Positions 40,840-50,921 are shown, counted from the first letter of the stretch. The stretch: 64,000 bases of DNA from Myxococcales bacterium (GCA_016794525.1 JAEUJY010000049.1:1-64000); one strand, 5' to 3'. A program made the numbers and translations. The notes: generated by a model not told the origin, from the letters alone.

Positions 40840-40851
40840 GCGCTGCTTATA
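40840..40851 (-). promoter_or_regulatory. -10 element of the second oxidoreductase gene, overlapping the preceding stop codon
   Basis: TATAAG (40851 down to 40846) ends 6 nt before ATG 40839. The TAA inside it is the stop codon (40849-40847) of the upstream PEGA-protein gene. Confidence 0.55.
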
Positions 40852-42486
40852 GCGCGCCGCCGAGGCCGACGACGAGCCCGCGGCCGCCGGCGCGATCGCG
40901 CACCGGCGTCACCGTCGGCTGCAGCCGCAGCACCGGCGCGTCGAGGTTGCGGGTCAGGTAGACGCCGAGCCCGAGCCCGATCGCCATGCCGGCCAGCGTG
41001 AAGTGCGAGCGGCTCTCGTCCGAGGCCGAGGTGCCGGTGCTGCTCGACTGCGCGCCGTTCTGCACCGCGAGGCCCGCGACCAGCCCGGCCGTGCCGGCGA
41101 GGTCGATGTAGATCACGCGCTTGCGGCTGATCCCGTAGCGCTTGGCCAGCACGACGCCGGTGATCAGCCCGAGGCCGGAGCCGGCCGAGGTCAGCGCCAG
41201 GTCGGTGCGGTCGCTGCCGGCGAACACCTGCGTGAACAAGAGGCCGCTGACCGTGCCCCACAGCACGCCGCTGTTGACGATGGCCGCCTGCCCCTCGCCG
41301 ATCTCGCCCTGGCGGGCGGCCAGCACGGCGATCGTCGCGCCGGCCACCGAGCCACCGAGCGCGGTCGAGGTGAGCACGCTGCTATCGTCGCTGAGCGCCA
41401 GGCCCGCCTCGAAGCCGCCGATCGCGCCCGTGGCGGTCGCGGTCAACAGCAGCGACGCGGTGCCGTGGTGGATGTCCTCGGGGATCAGCAGGTAGCCGCC
41501 GATGCCGCCGACCACGAGGCCGGCGAGGCCGGTCGCCGCCGCGGTCGAGCCGTCGTCCGAGGTGTCGACCAGCGACCCGATCGACACGCCGGCGTACAGG
41601 CCGTACGCGGTCGCGCCGCCGATCGCCATCCAGCGCGCGGTCGACGGCGGCCGCGCCAGCGCGATCGAGGCCTCGGCGGTGCCGACCTCGCGGACCTCGA
41701 TGGTCTGCTGGGTCGGGAGCCAGCCCGGCTGCTCGACGGCGATCTTGTGCGGCCCGAGGTCGAGCTCGCCGTCGAAGCTGCCCTGGCCGACCAGCCGATC
41801 GTCGACCAGGATGCGGGCGTCACCCGGCACGGTGTTGATGCGCAGCCGGCCGCGCCGCGGCTGCAGCCGGAACGAGTAGCTGTACGGCTCGCCGATGCCG
41901 ATCGTCAGCGGCTGCTCGACCGGCTCGTAGTTGGGCAGCTCGACCTGCATCGTGTACGAGCCGGCCGGCAGCGACAGCACGTCGTCGGTGTTGGCGGTGG
42001 CGTAGGCGACCGCCTGCTGGGCGTTGCGCACCGTGATCTTGGCGTTGGGCGGATCGGTGGCGACGCGCACCGTCGAGGCCTGCCGCGACAGCACCTGGAT
42101 GCGGGCGCTGACGGTCGCGCGCGCGACGGCGTCCTCGGTGGCGATCACGAAGCGCTCGAAGTACGCGATCGCCAGCTCGTAGCGCACCGAGCGGTCGTGG
42201 GCCTGGCCGATGTCCTTGAGCACCGTCGGCAGGGGGATCAGACAGTACGCGGCGATCCACTCGTCGATCGAGCCGCCGTAGTCGCCTTGCAGGTACAGCA
42301 CCAGGCCGCGGTCGTAGTGGTCGGTGAAGCGCGCCTCGAGCTCGGCCTTGGTGACGCTGGGCGGCGCCGGGCAGTCGTCGACCTCGAGCCGCACCCGCGG
42401 CCGGCCGATGAACCCGTCGTCGTCGGCGCGCGCGGCGGTCGCGGTCATCGCCACGGCGGCGATCGCGAGCCCCGCGGCGGCGCGGA

Positions 42487-42490
<4 letters not shown>
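40847..42490 (-). CDS. Exported PEGA-domain membrane protein
   Basis: A 547-residue protein with a signal peptide (ending TATAARA). Residues 45-140 look TPR-like (DRGLVLYLQGDYGGSIDEWIAAY, YELAIAYFERFVIAT). Residues 150-290 hold two PEGA-type repeats, recognisable from VRVATDPPNAKITV, VLSLPAGSYTMQVELPNYEP and RRGRLRINTVPGDARILVDDRLVG. The C-terminal 240 residues contain several Gly/Ala-rich hydrophobic helices (ATGLAGLVVGGIGGYLLIP and others). ATG overlaps the kinase stop by four bases (ATGA), so it is co-translated with the kinase gene. PEGA domains also occur in the kinase C terminus. A sensory or envelope-structure role is plausible. Confidence 0.85.
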
Positions 42491-44193
<1,703 letters not shown>

Positions 44194-44206
44194 TGGTCCA
44201 ACGGAG

Positions 44207-44235
44207 ATGGTAGGTGGCGCAGCACCCCAAGTCAA
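44207..44235 (-). promoter_or_regulatory. Sigma70-type promoter of the kinase/PEGA operon
   Basis: TTGACT (44235 down to 44230), exactly 17 nt, TACCAT (44212 down to 44207), 13 nt before ATG 44193. Five of six match at -35. It predicts a leader of only about 7 nt. Confidence 0.6.
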
Positions 44236-44334
44236 ACCAAGGTCGGGCCGCTCCGCCGTTGGAACTATGCGGAATCCATCACGTCTGGGCCTCGCGGCGG
44301 GCGGGACCGTGACCCGCGCCGCAGCGAGCGCGGC

Positions 44335-44991
44335 TCACAGCCGCCAGCCGGCGTAGACGGTCAGATGGAACGACATGTACTGGCCGTCACCGTCCCGCCA
44401 CGGCGCGCGCGCGATCGGCGTGTCGACGAAGGTCTCGTATTGCTCGCCGAAGAAGCGCTGCCAGCCGAACTCGCCGCCGACGCGCAGGCGATCGCCGAGG
44501 AAGAAGTGCTCGCCCACCGCGAGCTCGAGCAGCGGCGTGTGATCGGCGTCGGTGAGCGCGCCGACGCGGCCGGCGAGGTAGAAGCCGCCTCGCGCCGACA
44601 CGCCGAACGCGCCCATCCGGTGCTGCGAGAAGCGCGCCTCGAGCCGCCCGCCGACGGTGACGAACGCGTCGGTGTTGTCCTCGACGTCGCCGGTGCGGTG
44701 GTCGGCGACCCGCAGGTAGCCGAGCGTCACCTCGGGCACGAGCGCGCCGACGAAGCGGAAGCCCTTGGGCTCCTTGTAGGCGAGCGGCGGCGGCTCCCAC
44801 GACGCCGTCAGCCGCGCCGCCAGCGTGCCCTCGGGGTCGTAGTCGCGGCCGAAGGTGTCGTAGCCATCGACGGTGGTGCCGACGCCGATCGAGCCGCCGA
44901 TGGTGACGAACATCGCGGTGTCGTCGTCGGCGCGCGCCGGCGAGGCGAGGGCGGCGAGGCCGATCAGGGCGAGGCCGGAGCGGAGGACCAT
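44335..44991 (-). CDS. Predicted outer-membrane beta-barrel-like protein
   Basis: A 218-residue exported protein with signal peptide (ALIGLAALASPARA). The mature part alternates polar and hydrophobic residues with many aromatic girdle residues and ends in an aromatic-rich strand GQYMSFHLTVYAGWRL. RVADHRTGDVEDNTDAFVTVGGRLEARFS and FFLGDRLRVGGEFGWQRFFGEQY fit barrel strands, so an eight-stranded barrel is plausible. The length suits it. No specific family is recognised. ATG 44991 was chosen for the signal peptide; GAGCAT ends 6 nt upstream. It lies upstream of, and in the same direction as, the kinase operon, which has its own promoter. Confidence 0.78.
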   Translation of the reverse strand: MVLRSGLALIGLAALASPARADDDTAMFVTIGGSIGVGTTVDGYDTFGRDYDPEGTLAARLTASWEPPPLAYKEPKGFRFVGALVPEVTLGYLRVADHRTGDVEDNTDAFVTVGGRLEARFSQHRMGAFGVSARGGFYLAGRVGALTDADHTPLLELAVGEHFFLGDRLRVGGEFGWQRFFGEQYETFVDTPIARAPWRDGDGQYMSFHLTVYAGWRL

Positions 44992-45067
44992 GCCGGCATG
45001 CTCGCACGGCGCGGCGGCGCTGGCTGCCCCGACCACCGTGGCGCGACGCACAGTCGCGGGTGGCCGG

Positions 45068-45739
45068 TCAGGGGTTGCACTCGCAGGCGTACTCCTGCGC
45101 GCCGTCGTCGTACCAGTCCCAGAAGCGGCCGTTGTCCTCGACGAGCACGTAGATCTCGCCGACGCGGCCGTTGGGCTGCGCCGGCCCCCACGGCAGGTAG
45201 GTCTGCGTCGCGCCGAGCACGGTGGTCCAGGTGCCGTCGCGCTCGGGGTCCTCGATGCCGGCCCAGTAGTACGGCGAGGTGCCGGCCGGGTTGACGAAGG
45301 TGCCGATCGCGACCGCCTCGCTCATCGAGCCGGGGATCACGAGGTAGCCGCCGTCGGAGGTGCAGTCGGCGTCGGCGCCGGCCCAGGTGGTGAGCGTGTT
45401 GACCTTGCGGTAGCGCGACCCGGCCGGCGCGCCGGTGACCACCTGGTAGCCGACGCAGCGGGGCGGCGCGGCGTCGATCGGGCGGGCGTCGATCGGCGGC
45501 GGCGCGTCGATCGGGGGTGGCGCGTCGATCGGCCGCGCGTCGATGACCGCGGCGTCGGTGAGGCGGGCGTCGATCGGGGCCGGCGCGTCGATCGCGGCGC
45601 CGTCGATGATCGCGCCGTCCGCGCCGGCGCTGTCGACGATCGCGCTGTCGTCGGGGCTGCCGTCGTCGGTCGTCGCCGGGCCGCTGGGATCGAACGAACA
45701 GCCAGCCGCGAGGACGACGAGGAAGAGCGGCTGCCGCAT
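45068..45739 (-). CDS. C-type-lectin-like lipoprotein with IDAPP-repeat linker
   Basis: A 223-residue predicted lipoprotein: lipobox LAAGCSF at about residues 9-15, then a 70-residue linker of repeated PIDA, PPIDA and RPIDA units (DNA repeats at 45465-45600). The C-terminal 125 residues resemble a C-type lectin-like fold: YRKVNTLTTWAGADADC, GGYLVIPGSMSEAVAIG, YYWAGIEDPERDGTWTTV, YLPWGPAQPN and a closing WDWYDDGAQEYACEC, with the conserved Cys pattern and WxGI-type core. It could bind sugars or proteins at the cell surface. ATG 45739 lies 6 nt after TACGCT. Confidence 0.85.
   Translation of the reverse strand: MRQPLFLVVLAAGCSFDPSGPATTDDGSPDDSAIVDSAGADGAIIDGAAIDAPAPIDARLTDAAVIDARPIDAPPPIDAPPPIDARPIDAAPPRCVGYQVVTGAPAGSRYRKVNTLTTWAGADADCTSDGGYLVIPGSMSEAVAIGTFVNPAGTSPYYWAGIEDPERDGTWTTVLGATQTYLPWGPAQPNGRVGEIYVLVEDNGRFWDWYDDGAQEYACECNP
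45465..45600 (-). repeat. Short repeats coding the PIDA linker
   Basis: Repeated GCGTCGATCGG-type units on the + strand (reverse complement encodes PIDA/PPIDA), all in frame in the lectin-like gene. Confidence 0.75.
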
Positions 45740-45751
45740 CTTGCCAGCGTA
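45740..45751 (-). promoter_or_regulatory. -10 element of the lectin-like lipoprotein gene
   Basis: TACGCT (45751 down to 45746) ends 6 nt before ATG 45739. No Shine-Dalgarno sequence. Confidence 0.45.
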
Positions 45752-45838
45752 ACACCGTGCGACACCGGCTGCGCGATCCCGTTCGCGGTCCGTCATCGGG
45801 GGCGAGCGGACCTGTCGCACGCTCCCCGCGGCAGGAGG

Positions 45839-45850
45839 TATGGTCAGCCC
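45839..45850 (+). promoter_or_regulatory. -10 element of the 45.85-46.94 kb lipoprotein gene
   Basis: TATGGT (45839-45844) ends 6 nt before ATG 45851. An AGGAGG at 45833-45838 is 12 nt from the ATG, too far for normal ribosome binding and partly inside the promoter. Confidence 0.45.
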
Positions 45851-46939
45851 ATGTGGAAGCGTGCTGGCGTGCTGGCAGCGATCGCGGCGACCGGAGCCTG
45901 CGCGGGCGACGACCCGACGCCGTACACGATCACGTTCACCGGGGACGATCACCTCGCGTACCTCGCGGCCCAGGACGGTGACGGTGCCTGGCAGCGGCTG
46001 ACCCTCGACGCCACCGGCCAGGCGACGTTCACGGTGACCCGCGGCTACCACGGGCTCGCCTTCGCGTGCGGGGTGGGCGGAAGCACCCCGCGGTTCCTCA
46101 GCGCCCCGTTCGACGCCGGCCCGCCTGCTGCGCCGCTGGCGCCCTGCGGCGATGGCCGCCCCTACGCCACGGTGTCGGGCGCGGTGAATCCCCCGGATGC
46201 CGAGATCGCCCTCGGGCTGGCGTACCCCTTGTGGCACGCCGCCGGCAGCTACGAGGCGCAGGTGCCGATCGGCGCGCTCGACGCGGTGGTGATGCAGGGG
46301 ACGCAGATCGCGATCCGGCGCGGCGAGCCGGTCACCGGCGATCGCACGCTCGACCTCGACCTCACCGTCGACAGCTTCCCGCTGGCCACGGTGACGCCGA
46401 CGGTCACCGGCGCGGGCGCGGATCCGGTGACGCTCTACGCCGAGATCCTGACCGCCAACCAGACCTACGTCCGGCATCCAGACGCGTCGCCGGCGGCGCT
46501 GATCGTCCCGGTCGCACAGCGGGTCGCCGGCGACCGCGTGGTGATCGGGGCGAGCCGCGGCACGGCGGCGCGCGGTCAGATCGACCAGCGCGAGGTGTTC
46601 GGCGAGGCGCTCCCCGCGCTGGCGTTCGCGCCTCTCCCGGCGCTCGAGGTCGATCGCGCCGGCGTGCGCTTCGGCGACGGCTGGGACTTCGCCTCGGTGG
46701 CCTACCACGCCAGCTCCGTCGGTGGGCTGCGCGCCAACGTCATCACCACCGCGGCGTGGGCCGACGCCAGCGGTGCGACCGTCCAGCCGCTGCTCGACGT
46801 GGCGGCGCTGCCCGGCTGGGATCCGGCGTGGCCGACGCTCGCGGCGTCGACGGCGATCACGCTCGACGCCTGGGCCGGGATCGGCGACCTGTCTGGCGAC
46901 TACCAGACTGCCTGGGTCAGCGCCGACGCGACCTGGTAG
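45851..46939 (+). CDS. Predicted lipoprotein
   Basis: A 362-residue predicted lipoprotein with lipobox-like TGACAGD at about residues 14-20. The mature protein is Ala/Gly/Asp-rich and apparently beta-structured throughout (YTITFTGDDHLAYLAAQDG, QATFTVTRGYHGLAFACG, VTLYAEILTANQTYVRHPD, then RFGDGWDFASVAYHASSVGG). No catalytic motif or known family is visible. It is divergent from the lectin-like lipoprotein, with 111 nt between starts. ATG 45851 fits the 6-nt -10 spacing. Confidence 0.8.
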   Translation: MWKRAGVLAAIAATGACAGDDPTPYTITFTGDDHLAYLAAQDGDGAWQRLTLDATGQATFTVTRGYHGLAFACGVGGSTPRFLSAPFDAGPPAAPLAPCGDGRPYATVSGAVNPPDAEIALGLAYPLWHAAGSYEAQVPIGALDAVVMQGTQIAIRRGEPVTGDRTLDLDLTVDSFPLATVTPTVTGAGADPVTLYAEILTANQTYVRHPDASPAALIVPVAQRVAGDRVVIGASRGTAARGQIDQREVFGEALPALAFAPLPALEVDRAGVRFGDGWDFASVAYHASSVGGLRANVITTAAWADASGATVQPLLDVAALPGWDPAWPTLAASTAITLDAWAGIGDLSGDYQTAWVSADATW

Positions 46940-46995
46940 CCGCGCCGCGCTTCGGTGGTGCGCCGATCGGCGGGTTCGCGTAAGGTGCGCGCGTC

Positions 46996-47421
46996 ATGGG
47001 CGATCTGGTCGTCACGCCGCGGGTGGTCATCCCCGACGACGAGCTGAGTCTGGCGTTCGCGCGGTCGGGTGGATCGGGCGGGCAGAACGTCAACAAGGTG
47101 TCGTCGAAGGTCGAGCTGCGCTGGTGCCCGGTCACGTCGCGGGCGCTGACCGAGGCCGATCGCGCGTGGCTCCTGACCAAGCTGGGCGGGCGGCTGACCA
47201 ACGCCGGCGAGCTGATCGTCGTCAGCGAGAAGACCCGCGATCAGATCAAGAACCGCGGCGACGCCGAGGACAAGCTGGCGGCGATCGTGCGCGCGGCGCT
47301 GGCGCGGCCCAAGCCGCGGCGCGCGACCAAGCCGAGCCGCGGCGCGAAGGAGCGGCGGATCAAGGCCAAGAAGGGCCGCGCCGAGATCAAGAGCGCCCGC
47401 GGCCGGGTCAGCGCCGACTGA
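46996..47421 (+). CDS. arfB: Peptidyl-tRNA hydrolase ArfB-like (class I release-factor-like rescue protein)
   Basis: A 141-residue codon-independent ribosome-rescue hydrolase that releases peptides from stalled ribosomes. It has the catalytic GGQ in ARSGGSGGQNVNKVSSKVELRW, then the typical LTEADRAWLLTKLGGRLTNAGELIV, and a basic C-terminal tail (RRATKPSRGAKERRIKAKKGR) that in the family inserts into the empty mRNA channel. Length is normal for ArfB/YaeJ. TAAGGT ends 9 nt upstream. Its stop is directly adjacent to that of the convergent exported-protein gene. Confidence 0.94.
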   Translation: MGDLVVTPRVVIPDDELSLAFARSGGSGGQNVNKVSSKVELRWCPVTSRALTEADRAWLLTKLGGRLTNAGELIVVSEKTRDQIKNRGDAEDKLAAIVRAALARPKPRRATKPSRGAKERRIKAKKGRAEIKSARGRVSAD

Positions 47422-48003
47422 TCACGGGGCCGGGGCAGGGCAGCCCGGGGCCGCGAGCGCGGCGATCCGGCGGGCCTGCGCGGCGCGGTTGCGGTCGATC
47501 TCGGCCTCGTCGGCGTGGACGTAGTCGTCGTCGAGAACGATCGCGGTCAGGCGCACGCCGCGGTCCGGGTCGTCGCGGAACACCAGCCGGATCAGCGAGT
47601 CGCCCTCGGTGGCGCCGCCGGCCGCGCAGGTCGGCGGACCGGGGCGGTTGGTGCAGGCCAGGCCGCCGGTGGCGTGGTCGCCGAGCAGCTTGGCGTGCAG
47701 CACGCGGCGCGCCTGCTTCAGGCGCCTGGCGATCGCCGGGCCGCACGCGAGCTCGGCGACGCCGCGCCGCGGCCGCTCGCCCAGGCCTTGCTCGACGTCG
47801 AGGTAGACCACGCCGACCGCGGGATCGACGTAGTCGGTGAGCGCCCAGGTCCCGCTGGCGAGCTTGAGGGCGAAGCGCTGGGTCACCGCGTGCGGGTGCG
47901 GATCGTCGGGTGGACGTGCGCGCCGCGGGCGGTCAGCGGCCGCGGTGCTCACAGCGAGCGCGACCGCGAGCGCGGCGATGGAACGGGCGCGTGGAGGCGT
48001 CAC
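47422..48003 (-). CDS. Exported protein of unknown function
   Basis: A 193-residue protein with a signal peptide (SIAALAVALAVSTAAA) and an Arg/Pro/His-rich segment after it. The mature domain has beta-rich features (QRFALKLASGTWALTDYVDPAVGVVYLD) and four Cys near ELACGPAI, LACTNRPG, PTCAAGG and GCPAPAP, probably two disulfides. I do not recognise it. The start is GTG 48003; TATCTA and CTATCT lie 3-5 nt upstream. It is divergent from the pyruvate kinase-like gene. Confidence 0.78.
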   Translation of the reverse strand: MTPPRARSIAALAVALAVSTAAADRPRRARPPDDPHPHAVTQRFALKLASGTWALTDYVDPAVGVVYLDVEQGLGERPRRGVAELACGPAIARRLKQARRVLHAKLLGDHATGGLACTNRPGPPTCAAGGATEGDSLIRLVFRDDPDRGVRLTAIVLDDDYVHADEAEIDRNRAAQARRIAALAAPGCPAPAP

Positions 48004-48050
48004 CGGTAGATAGAGTCGCCGGCGCGCAAACGTGTCGAGGCGTCGCGTGG

Positions 48051-48066
48051 CCTGCGATCTCGCAGG
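48051..48066. other. 16-bp perfect palindrome in a divergent promoter region
   Basis: CCTGCGATCTCGCAGG: 7-bp arms around TC, between two divergent genes (starts at 48003 and 48160). A regulator-binding site is possible. Confidence 0.35.
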
Positions 48067-48102
48067 CTTGGAGGCCGCAGCGGTGCGGCACGTGGTCACG
48101 GG

Positions 48103-48130
48103 CGCGGGTCGCGACTTGGCTGCGACCGCG
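48103..48130. other. Hairpin upstream of the pyruvate kinase-like gene
   Basis: CGCGGGTCGC (48103-48112) pairs with GCGACCGCG (48122-48130) with one bulged G, loop 9 nt, ending 29 nt before ATG 48160. Confidence 0.3.
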
Positions 48131-48159
48131 CCGTCACCACCTTGGGATTCACTCACGCC

Positions 48160-49947
48160 ATGACGTCGCTGCACGCGCTCCGCGACGAGCTGGCCGCGCT
48201 CGAGCGCGCGGTCGTCGCGGCCGGTGCGGCGCACGATCCGCTGCTGGCCAACGTCGACCCGCGCTACCTCGCCAGCGCGCGCAACTTCGTCGAGTACGTC
48301 GGGCTGCGGCAGCACGACCTGCGATCGCTGCAGCGCGAGCTGTGGGCGCATGGGCTGTCGTCGCTGGGTCGCCTCGAGGGCCACGTCCGCGACGCGATCG
48401 GCCAGGTGCGGGCGCGACTCGACGACGCGGTGGTCCGCGGTGACGCGCCGCCCGCCGGGGCCGGGCTGACCTGGGAGGACGCGCAGGCGCGGCTGCACGC
48501 CAACACCCAGGCGCTGCTCGGGCCGCGGCCGTCGCATCGCCACGTCTACGTGATGGTGACCGCGCCGGCGGCGGTCGAGGTCGACGCCGCGTGGGTCGAG
48601 CGGCTCCTCGCGGCGGGCATGAACGTGCTGCGCATCAACGCGGCGCACGAGGACGAGGCGGCGTGGCTGCGGATCGCGACCACCGCGCGGGCGGCGGCGG
48701 CGGCGCGCGGCGCGGCGCTGCGGATCGCGGTCGATCTGCCCGGGCCCAAGCTGCGCACGGTGATGCTGACCGACGGGCCGCGCGTGGTGCGGTGGAAGCC
48801 GACCCGCGACGAGCTGGGGCGCGTGACGACGCCGTGCGCGATCACCGTGCAGCCCGGGCCGATCGGCGCGTGCGTCGACCACACGCTGACGATGCCGGTG
48901 GCGGCGTGGGCCCACGTCCGGCCCGGCGCGACGCTGGAGTTCCGCGACGCCCGCGGCAAGCGGCGATCGCTGCGGATCATCAGCCACGCCGGCGATCGCG
49001 CGACCGCCGCGTTGCGCGCGACGGCGTACGTCGTGCCCGAGACGCGGGTGACGGTCCGATGGAACGGGGCGCCCCGTGCGCGCTTCACGATCGTCGACGT
49101 GCCCGCGCGCCCGGCCCGGCTGACGATCGCGCGCGACGACGAGCTGGCGCTGGTCGCGGTGGGCACGCCGCCGCCGCCGGGGCTGCCCGCGATCGGCTGC
49201 GAGGTGCCGGCGGCGCTGGCGCGGCTGGAGATCGGGCAGCGGGTGCTGTTCGACGACGGCCACCTCGAGACGCTGGTCGTCGGCCTGGGCCCCGGGTTCG
49301 CGCGCCTGCGGGTCACCCACGCGCCGATCGGTGGCCTGCGGCTGGGCGGCGAGAAGGGGATCAACCTGCCCGACACCGAGCTCGACCTGCCGCTCCTGGC
49401 CGAGGACGACGAGCGCGCGCTGGCGTTCGCGGCGCGGCACGCCGACCTGGTCGACGCGTCGTTCGTGCGCGACGCCGACGACGTGCGCGCGCTGTACGCG
49501 CGGCTGGCCGCGCTGGGCGCCGACCGCCTCGGCGTCGTGCTGAAGATCGAGACCGGCGGCGCGTTCGCGTGCCTGCCGGCGATCATCCTGGCCGCCCTCG
49601 AGCGCGCGCCGGTCGGCGTGATGATCGCGCGCGGCGACCTGGCGATCGAGAGCGGCTACCAACGCCTCGCCGAGCTGCAGGAGGAGATGCTGTGGCTGTG
49701 CGAGGCGGCGCACGTGCCGGTGATCTGGGCGACGCAGGTGCTCGATCAGCTGGCGCGCACCGGGCGGCCGTCGCGCGCCGAGGTCACCGACGCGGCGATG
49801 GCGGTGCGCGCCGAGTGCGTGATGCTCAACAAGGGGCCGTACGTCGCCGAGGCGGTGGCCGCCCTCGACGACATCCTGCGCCGCATGGAGCAGCACCAGT
49901 ACAAGAAGCGCAGCCTGTACCGCCGGCTGCACCTCGCGTTGCCGTAG
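48160..49947 (+). CDS. Pyruvate kinase-like protein of a non-canonical clade
   Basis: A 595-residue protein. Residues 1-120 are a helical extension absent from ordinary pyruvate kinase (ALRDELAALERAVVAAG, ASARNFVEYVGLRQHDLRSLQ). The TIM barrel follows: VMVTAPAAVEVDAAWVERL, MNVLRINAAHE, IAVDLPGPKLRT, a B-domain insert, GVVLKIETGGAFACLP with the catalytic Lys, then MIARGDLAIESGYQRLAELQ and PVIWATQVLDQLAR. Instead of the usual MLSGETA it has MLNKGPYVAEAVAAL, and it ends with RMEQHQYKKRSLYRRL without the allosteric C domain. I recall this variant from plants and several bacteria. Whether it makes pyruvate is uncertain. ATG 48160 was preferred over TTG 48142. Confidence 0.85.
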   Translation: MTSLHALRDELAALERAVVAAGAAHDPLLANVDPRYLASARNFVEYVGLRQHDLRSLQRELWAHGLSSLGRLEGHVRDAIGQVRARLDDAVVRGDAPPAGAGLTWEDAQARLHANTQALLGPRPSHRHVYVMVTAPAAVEVDAAWVERLLAAGMNVLRINAAHEDEAAWLRIATTARAAAAARGAALRIAVDLPGPKLRTVMLTDGPRVVRWKPTRDELGRVTTPCAITVQPGPIGACVDHTLTMPVAAWAHVRPGATLEFRDARGKRRSLRIISHAGDRATAALRATAYVVPETRVTVRWNGAPRARFTIVDVPARPARLTIARDDELALVAVGTPPPPGLPAIGCEVPAALARLEIGQRVLFDDGHLETLVVGLGPGFARLRVTHAPIGGLRLGGEKGINLPDTELDLPLLAEDDERALAFAARHADLVDASFVRDADDVRALYARLAALGADRLGVVLKIETGGAFACLPAIILAALERAPVGVMIARGDLAIESGYQRLAELQEEMLWLCEAAHVPVIWATQVLDQLARTGRPSRAEVTDAAMAVRAECVMLNKGPYVAEAVAALDDILRRMEQHQYKKRSLYRRLHLALP

Positions 49948-50017
49948 CGCGGGTCGCCCGCGCGCCCTGCTAGCCGAGCGCCAGCGAGGCTACGCTCTGG
50001 GTCTACGCGGGCACAGC

Positions 50018-50815
50018 CTACGCCCGCTTGCGCTTGCGCGGGGGAGCCTTCTCGGCCTCCTCGTACAGGCGCAGCTCGGTCTCGGCGGAGGTCTGGACCG
50101 CCTCGAGGTACAGCGACAGGAGGCCCGAGGCCTCGCCGCGCAGCGACTCGTAGTAGCGCTGGCGATCGATCGAGTGGATGACCGCGGTCGGGTACCCGGC
50201 CTCGATCAACAGCAGGTTCGACGCGACGCGCGCGGTGCGGCCGCTCTCCTTGGCCCACGGGAACACCGCCATGAAGCGCGCGTGCATCGTCGCGATGCGC
50301 TCGATGGGGTGCAGCTGCTTCGACGCCGGATCGTCGATCCAGTCCGACAGCTTCTTGAGCGCGGGCACGATCTTCTCGGGCGACGCGATGTCGTGATAGT
50401 AGAGCCGGTGGAGCGGGTTCTCCTTGCGGTAGGGGAGGCCCTTGGCCTTCTCCTCCGGCGCGAGGATCCCGTAGATGTCGCGGAGCGTGTCGAACTTGAA
50501 GGGCTTCTTCTTGTTCGTCGCGAACTCCGCGGCCCAGTCGCACGCCTCGTTGAAGCGGCGGATCTCGTCGTAGGCGGGGATCAGCGACGGGTCGCTGATG
50601 ATCGTCGGATCGATCGCCGCCTTGATCTCGCTGTACGACAGCACCTCGCCCTCGAGCGCGGCGTCGTGGTGAATCAGCGAGATTCGATAGCGCAGCAGGT
50701 ACTCGGCTCGCATCGAGGCATTCACGCCGCCCACGCGCGCCCGCCATGCCTGGCAGATGCGATCGACCTCAACGAAGCGAGCGTCGATGTCTTCAGTCTC
50801 TTTGTACCTAAGCAT
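50018..50815 (-). CDS. Fic-fold protein with degenerate active site
   Basis: A 265-residue Fic-family protein. The core helix region HARFMAVFPWAKESGRTAR (residues 178-196) aligns with the Fic motif HPFxxGNGRxxR: the catalytic His is Phe185, Asn is Ser191, while Pro and the final GR..R are kept. The inhibitory-helix-like stretch DAALEGEVLSYSEI keeps EG but lacks the Ser/Thr. AMP transfer is therefore unlikely unless the chemistry has changed. The Lys/Arg-rich tail (PPRKRKRA) is unusual. The first 25 codons use CTT, AGG, AAA, ACT and GAA, unlike neighbouring genes, suggesting foreign origin. ATG 50815 is 5 nt after TAGGAT. No antitoxin gene is adjacent. Confidence 0.82.
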   Translation of the reverse strand: MLRYKETEDIDARFVEVDRICQAWRARVGGVNASMRAEYLLRYRISLIHHDAALEGEVLSYSEIKAAIDPTIISDPSLIPAYDEIRRFNEACDWAAEFATNKKKPFKFDTLRDIYGILAPEEKAKGLPYRKENPLHRLYYHDIASPEKIVPALKKLSDWIDDPASKQLHPIERIATMHARFMAVFPWAKESGRTARVASNLLLIEAGYPTAVIHSIDRQRYYESLRGEASGLLSLYLEAVQTSAETELRLYEEAEKAPPRKRKRA

Positions 50816-50826
50816 GCGAGATCCTA
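50816..50826 (-). promoter_or_regulatory. -10 element of the Fic-fold gene
   Basis: TAGGAT (50826 down to 50821) ends 5 nt before ATG 50815. No Shine-Dalgarno sequence. Confidence 0.4.
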
Positions 50827-50921
50827 ACGAAACGGTCGACCCTGAAGCGCGCGGAGTGTACGCGGTAGGTCAGCTGCACGTCAACAGCATACTTTACGCT
50901 ACACGTAGTCCTTCCCGACCG

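Noticed and set aside
45833-45838. AGGAGG as ribosome binding site for ATG 45851
   Set aside because: It is 12 nt from the ATG and abuts a TATGGT -10 element, so the transcript probably starts downstream of it.
50018-50815. Active Fic AMP-transferase toxin
   Set aside because: The motif His and Asn are replaced by Phe and Ser and there is no antitoxin gene.
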